Origin: JBKBXU01 sp046313675
Lineage (GTDB): Bacteria; Bacteroidota; Bacteroidia; Cytophagales; Cytophagaceae
Length of the DNA stretch: 11,440 bases
NCBI GenBank assembly: GCA_046313675.1
Contig: JBKBXU010000140.1
Span: forward strand, 1 to 11,440
Direction of reading: 5' to 3'
Positions within the stretch are counted from its first letter, which is position 1, and each line of letters opens with the position of its first letter. The position numbers were made by a program, and so were the translations under genes. This document shows, in pieces, positions 7,689 to 11,440 of the stretch. The notes beneath the pieces are model-generated. The model did not search any database. It was not told the origin of the DNA and was given only the letters and a program-made list of their open reading frames with translations.

Positions 7689-8483
7689 ATGAAAAAAACA
7701 CTCCTTGTATTCATTTGTATAGCGACATTCTCTCTTTGTACCCCTTCGTTTGATAAACAGGAACAAGCAGAAGAAAATATAGCTGATGAATTGGTAAATA
7801 ATTCTGACAGTCTTACAAATGATATAGGTGAATCCATGGAGCTACATCAGGATTCCGGCCTTACTAATTTGCCTTTTGCCTATGTAACTGAAGCTACCAT
7901 AAAAAGGAAGTTTAGAAAAGAGAAGTTTTTTATTCGCCTTTATGCAGAATTTAGTTCGAAAGGGTACGGCCAACTTGATAGTCTCTCTTTTACCTATGAT
8001 GGGAAATTGCACCGTATTCAGATTCCTGATTTCTATTTATACTCTTCTGATGACTTAACAGCACTGGACGACCACCTTAGTTATAAGATAAATTTTAAGG
8101 ATTATAATTTTGATAATTACCCTGACCTGACGATTTATAATAGCTCCAGTGGTTCAAAAAATATAATGGAAGATGTTTTTGTGTACCATCCTGAAAAGAA
8201 GCAGTTCGTTTATGATAATCGTTTGTCAGGATTAAGTAATATTTCCGTTGACACGATAGCCCAAACCATTTATACATTCGGACAGGGTGGGATGGCCAGT
8301 AAAATTTATGGTTCGGCTACGTACAAGTGGGAAGAAGATGAATTGGTAGTGATTAAAAAGGTACTACAGGATTTTGATGATAAGCTGGATGCTTTTGTCA
8401 GGGAAATTCATGAACTACATAATGATACCTGGAATATCCGAAGAGATACGTTTGCTAAAGATGAGCCCGGCGTTTGGGAGTAA
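7689..8483 (+). CDS. Exported XAC2610-like protein with Ca-binding-type loop
   Basis: This is a 264-residue exported protein. Residues 1-17 form a basic-hydrophobic signal (MKKTLLVFICIATFSLC). Cys17 may be lipidated, but FSLC is a poor lipobox because Leu at -1 is unusual. A low-complexity acidic linker follows (about 22-60), then a globular region. The C-terminal half resembles the XAC2610 group: an Asp/Asn loop D-Y-N-F-D-N-Y-P-D (138-146) like a DxNxDxxxD calcium site, a YHPEKKQFVYDNRLSGLSN segment, and a YKWEEDELVVIKK strand. XAC2610 of Xanthomonas citri is known as the periplasmic immunity protein of a type IV-secreted lysozyme-like effector. No lysozyme or effector gene is visible here, so an immunity role is only a hypothesis. 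A general exported beta-propeller-like protein is equally possible. The gene starts 36 bases after DUF2200. Confidence 0.7.
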   Translation: MKKTLLVFICIATFSLCTPSFDKQEQAEENIADELVNNSDSLTNDIGESMELHQDSGLTNLPFAYVTEATIKRKFRKEKFFIRLYAEFSSKGYGQLDSLSFTYDGKLHRIQIPDFYLYSSDDLTALDDHLSYKINFKDYNFDNYPDLTIYNSSSGSKNIMEDVFVYHPEKKQFVYDNRLSGLSNISVDTIAQTIYTFGQGGMASKIYGSATYKWEEDELVVIKKVLQDFDDKLDAFVREIHELHNDTWNIRRDTFAKDEPGVWE

Positions 8484-8532
8484 GGTAATTTCGTGTAAAA
8501 TTAGCATTATCAAATTTTCACATCGATTGACA

Positions 8533-9144
8533 ATGAATTTTCTATTACTTGTATTCTTTTCAATTCTTACGGTCTCTTGCAATGTGCAAGGCAATAAATC
8601 TAAACTGAGAGCAGTCACAATTTCAGCAAACGATTCTTTGGATGTAAGCAGGGTGGTTACTGAGTTTTATGAGTGGTACATTGATGTTGTAAAGACAAGA
8701 AATCATTCTGAATACCAACCGGTTTTTACCAAGTCAAAAGAAGGAATAGCTACCCTTGATTATTCAGTTTATATAGAAAATTTAAAAAAGCATCATTTTT
8801 CCGATTCCTTCATTAAGCTTGAAAAAGAATCGTATGAGGTTTGTAAAAATAACCTGGAAAAACATTCATTTAGTGAGTTTGAGTCTAACTTTACTGATTT
8901 AGACCATTTTGAAGAAACCAGTTGTGATTTTGGTAATTATTATCGCTGGACCGGCGGACAGGAACCTATTGACGGCATAAGAATCAATAAGGTAGAATTC
9001 AGCAGTAAAGGTAAGGCAGTTGTTTACCTTAGTTTTTTTATTTTTAGTAAAAAAGATGAAAGTTACTATTGGGGAAACACAAGTGTAACATTGGCCAAAC
9101 AGAAAAATAAGTGGAAGATAACAGGAATAGCAATAAGCATATGA
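8533..9144 (+). CDS. Small lipoprotein, possibly DUF3828-like
   Basis: I place the start at ATG 8533, which gives 203 residues. It is followed at once by a lipoprotein signal, MNFLLLVFFSILTVSC, with the lipidated cysteine at residue 16. The frame is open back to an ATG at 8374, but that start would overlap the upstream gene by 110 bases and bury the signal peptide. The mature part has an N-terminal helix VVTEFYEWYIDVV, a central variable region with several Phe, Asp and Glu residues and Cys residues, and a C-terminal beta-rich end, GKAVVYLSFFIF to NKWKITGIAI. This layout (FYxWY helix near the start, WKIxxI strand at the end) recalls DUF3828/YbjP-type lipoproteins, but the likeness is weak. 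It lies 49 bases after the preceding exported protein and is probably co-transcribed with it. Function unknown. Confidence 0.8.
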   Translation: MNFLLLVFFSILTVSCNVQGNKSKLRAVTISANDSLDVSRVVTEFYEWYIDVVKTRNHSEYQPVFTKSKEGIATLDYSVYIENLKKHHFSDSFIKLEKESYEVCKNNLEKHSFSEFESNFTDLDHFEETSCDFGNYYRWTGGQEPIDGIRINKVEFSSKGKAVVYLSFFIFSKKDESYYWGNTSVTLAKQKNKWKITGIAISI

Positions 9145-9157
9145 GAGATAAACTCTC
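9143..9157 (+). repeat. Small hairpin at the end of the lipoprotein gene
   Basis: GAGAG (9143-9147) and CTCTC (9153-9157) flank the five-base loop ATAAA, starting inside the stop codon. No T tract follows directly; the nearest T-rich stretch is about 25 bases on (9185-9198). The hairpin may stabilise or end the transcript, but it is not a classical terminator. Confidence 0.25.
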
Positions 9158-9238
9158 CCATGTTACTCTTAGCTCATCAGGTAGTTTTATTTTTTTTTCA
9201 TCGCATTTTATATAAGTTAAAAAGTTGCAAAAAAGCAT

Positions 9239-9246
9239 TACCTTTG
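9239..9246 (+). promoter_or_regulatory. Candidate -7 element for the large secreted protein gene
   Basis: TACCTTTG matches TAnnTTTG exactly and lies 22 bases before the ATG at 9269, which is a suitable distance. The -33 side is weak: GTTG at 9224-9227 is only 11 bases away and nothing matches at the ideal 19-21. A promoter here is plausible because a new gene follows a 124-base gap. Confidence 0.35.
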
Positions 9247-9268
9247 GCTTTTTAACCTAAATTCTATC

Positions 9269-11440
9269 ATGAAAAAAACTTTATTTATTAGCCTTTTACT
9301 ATTGTGTAAGGTCTTTTCTTATGCTCAAACCTGGGAAAACCTGGATTCAGACCATACCGGTTTTCTAAATGTTGGCCATAACAATTATCCGGTATATAAA
9401 ACTACCGGAGATGGAAGTCATTATGTTGTTACAAGCCACTTTAATATCTGGAAATAATCAGTTTTTGCCAGACCTTCAGTTTCCTCTGTAGATTATGATT
9501 TTTATGTAGATGAAGATTCTGCTGTTATAGCCTATGTTAAAAGTGCTACAAATAAGTTAAATGTTATTTCTGTAAAAGAAAATTCCAACCAAGCAATAGG
9601 GGCTGCAGACTTCACAACCTCCACCATTGAAAAGGTGAAATTGTTGAGATTAGAAACAGGGGAACCTGTAGTCATGTATATGGAAAAATTTCCAAGCTAT
9701 GAAATTGGTGTTAAGGTATTTAGGGACAATGAATGGGTAGACCTTGGAACTCCTGGTTTTAGTACAGGTATTTTTGAATATAAAGCAGCAGTGTTCGATA
9801 ACACTATTTATATAGCATACAAGGTAAGATCCAACTCTCTTTTATATGTTAAGAAATATGACGGAACCGACTGGGTAAATGTGGGGCCATCTTTACATTC
9901 TACATGGGTTTCTTCTTTCTTTGACATCCAAGTAGGTGGTGATGGCAACCCACAGGTGGCAATGATCGATAATAACAGTAATACGACTTTGAAAAAATGG
10001 AATGGTACAGCCTGGGCTACGCTTACAACATTACCCAGAGATATTTATTCTAGCTATTCTCATCTTAAAATATCAATTTCGGAAGGCAATACTTTCATAG
10101 CTTACAATTATGGACAAAGTATTGCGAAATTAGGTGTGAAGAAATATAATGGCACATCCTTATCACAAGTAGGTCCTGCCGAATTAACTCAGACTAATCT
10201 AACGACACATTCTCTAAGTAGCAAAAATGGCCAGCCATTTTTGTTTATGCAGGATGCTGAATGGGCAAATAAGTTTGTTTTGAAATCTTTTGATAATACA
10301 AGTTGGAGCGTAATGGATGCAAAGCCATTTACTCCCAAAGGTGCACAACATACATCCGTTGTTGTGAGCTCTTCCAATCAAATTTACTCATCATTTCAAG
10401 ATTTTTCTGAAGGCGGAAAAATTTCTGTGATGAATTATAAAGATGGTGTCTGGCATTATGTCGGAGCGCCGGGTTTTTCTCCGTTTACCGGCGTTGCCAC
10501 CGCCATTGCAGTGGATAACCATGATAGTCTGTATGTGGCCTACAGGAATACAGGAAGTACAAATTTTGGCAAACTTATGGTTTTTAAATTTAATGGTACA
10601 AGCTGGAGAGATATTTCAGTTGGTGGATTCTTCTCCGATCGACCAGATGATATAACTATGAAATTCAGCTCCAATAATACCTTGTACATTAGTTATCTTG
10701 GAAGAACTAACAATGCTATTGTGAATTATGGCTACGCTTATAGGTATATTGATGGAACCGGATGGGCATCGTTGCCATCGTTTGAATCAAATTACATTAC
10801 AAACGTGCAAATAGAAATAGATGCGAACGATAACCCTGTTGTAGCATATACGGAATATCGATATACTTATAGAATGTATGTTAAACGATTTAATGGATCT
10901 TCATGGGTAAATGTTACGACTGGAGATGTATCCCCGGGAGGAGCCCATACTGCATGCATAGGAAAAGATAACGATGGTGTATTGTATATCGGTTATGCAG
11001 ACTGGTTACAAGGTTTTAGATTAGTTATCAAAAAACTCTCCGGTTCATCTTGGGTGCTATTGAATCCATCTCCTGTAACTACTGTTGGAATTACTAAACC
11101 TCATATCTTATTTGATGATGACAATAATTTGTCACTATTCTATCTGCAAAATAATATGGTTGTTGCTAAAAAATATACAGGTGCAGATTTTGAAGACTTA
11201 GGTAATTCTAATTTCACAAATATTAGTTCAGACAATTTATCGGTAGTATATAGAAATGGATCCTATGTTTTAGTACAAGATATATATGCCGGATTTGCAT
11301 TTAAACTTACTGTTCATGAAATAGAGGCTCCGGTTATTGATGTGCAGCCACAAAGTCAAACGGCTGTTGTTGGCGATGCGGTTGTTTTTTCAGTAGAAGC
11401 GTCAGGTGACGGGGACATAACTTATCAGTGGTACTTTGAA
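9269..11440 (+). CDS. Large secreted beta-propeller-repeat/Ig-like protein, 3' partial, with in-frame TAA
   Basis: The ATG at 9269 begins a Sec signal peptide (MKKTLFISLLLLCKVFSYAQ, likely cleaved after SYA). Codon 63 (9455-9457) is TAA, after which the same frame stays open for 661 codons to the window end. The body is built of repeats marked K-K-Y/F-N/D-G-T-S-W. These begin at 9713, 9851, 9992, 10139, 10283, 10430, 10583, 10742, 10883, 11030 and 11168, spaced 46-53 residues. This pattern fits beta-propeller blades. From about residue 688 (VIDVQPQSQTAVVGDAV to TYQWYFE) an Ig-like domain of the bacterial surface-protein type begins and is cut by the window. Such proteins in Bacteroidota often end in a type IX secretion sorting domain, which would lie beyond the window. 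As written, only a 62-residue stub would be exported; the internal ATG at 9674 lacks a signal peptide. Either the gene is freshly disrupted or the TAA is a sequence error. Confidence 0.8.

Noticed and set aside
7725..7742. Firm lipoprotein call for the 7689 gene
   Set aside because: The cysteine is preceded by F-S-L, not a normal lipobox; export is clear but lipidation is uncertain.
8374..8532. N-terminal extension of the small lipoprotein gene from an upstream ATG
   Set aside because: It overlaps the preceding gene by 110 bases, has no export signal, and would bury a clear lipoprotein signal peptide that begins at 8533.
9044..9238. A 64-codon antisense open frame at the end of the lipoprotein gene
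   Set aside because: It is half antisense to a real gene and half in AT-rich spacer, with no domain or promoter; likely chance.
9713..11205. DNA-level tandem repeat or CRISPR-like array in the large secreted gene
   Set aside because: The periodicity is in the protein; the DNA copies differ widely and the frame is open, so it is a coding repeat.
6639..11440. TAA recoded as a sense codon
   Set aside because: TAA ends three genes here at the expected protein ends, so general reassignment is not supported by this window.
1..11440. Mobile elements, tRNA or rRNA genes, CRISPR arrays, known defence or biosynthetic clusters
   Set aside because: I saw no transposase or integrase motifs, terminal repeats, cloverleaf-like sequence or repeat-spacer pattern on either strand.

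Overview
The window looks like chromosomal DNA of a Bacteroidota species (Chitinophagaceae/Cytophagales-like; the exact family is not resolvable from the sequence). The signs are AT-rich DNA, weak Shine-Dalgarno sequences, TAnnTTTG-type promoter elements, a membrane multi-PAS histidine kinase with an HNLRAP-type H-box, and a large exported repeat protein with a bacterial Ig-like domain. Every gene I can support is on the + strand. The sequence contains a 10-N gap (5768-5777), so it is a draft assembly, and base-level anomalies should be read with that in mind.

Layout. 1-389 is non-coding and ends in two mutually exclusive hairpins just before the first gene. 390-4973 is a 1527-residue histidine kinase with six predicted membrane helices, one GAF domain, seven PAS domains and DHp/CA domains, but no receiver. 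5069-5467 is a single-domain response regulator, its probable partner. Between them lie a perfect 22-bp palindrome and a good Bacteroidota promoter. 5657-6608 is a DUF5996 protein whose reading frame is split only by the N gap. 6639-7151 is a CatE-like VOC (glyoxalase/extradiol dioxygenase superfamily) gene with an in-frame TAA at codon 24, followed by a terminator-like hairpin. 7290-7652 encodes a DUF2200 protein. 7689-8483 encodes an exported protein resembling the XAC2610 group, with a Ca-binding-like loop. 8533-9144 encodes a small lipoprotein, tentatively DUF3828-like. From 9269 to the window end runs a very large secreted protein with at least eleven ~48-residue beta-propeller-like repeats and the start of an Ig-like domain; it too has an in-frame TAA, at codon 63.

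How they work together. The kinase and regulator form a plausible phosphorelay, in which cytosolic GAF/PAS sensing feeds phosphate to a DNA-binding-free receiver. DUF5996 and the VOC gene are close enough to be co-transcribed. The three downstream genes encode envelope or secreted proteins. I see no mobile element, CRISPR array, RNA gene, or complete defence or biosynthetic system. The points most worth checking are the paired in-frame TAA codons, the switch-like hairpins before the kinase, the palindrome/promoter in front of the regulator, and the XAC2610-like protein without a visible toxin partner.
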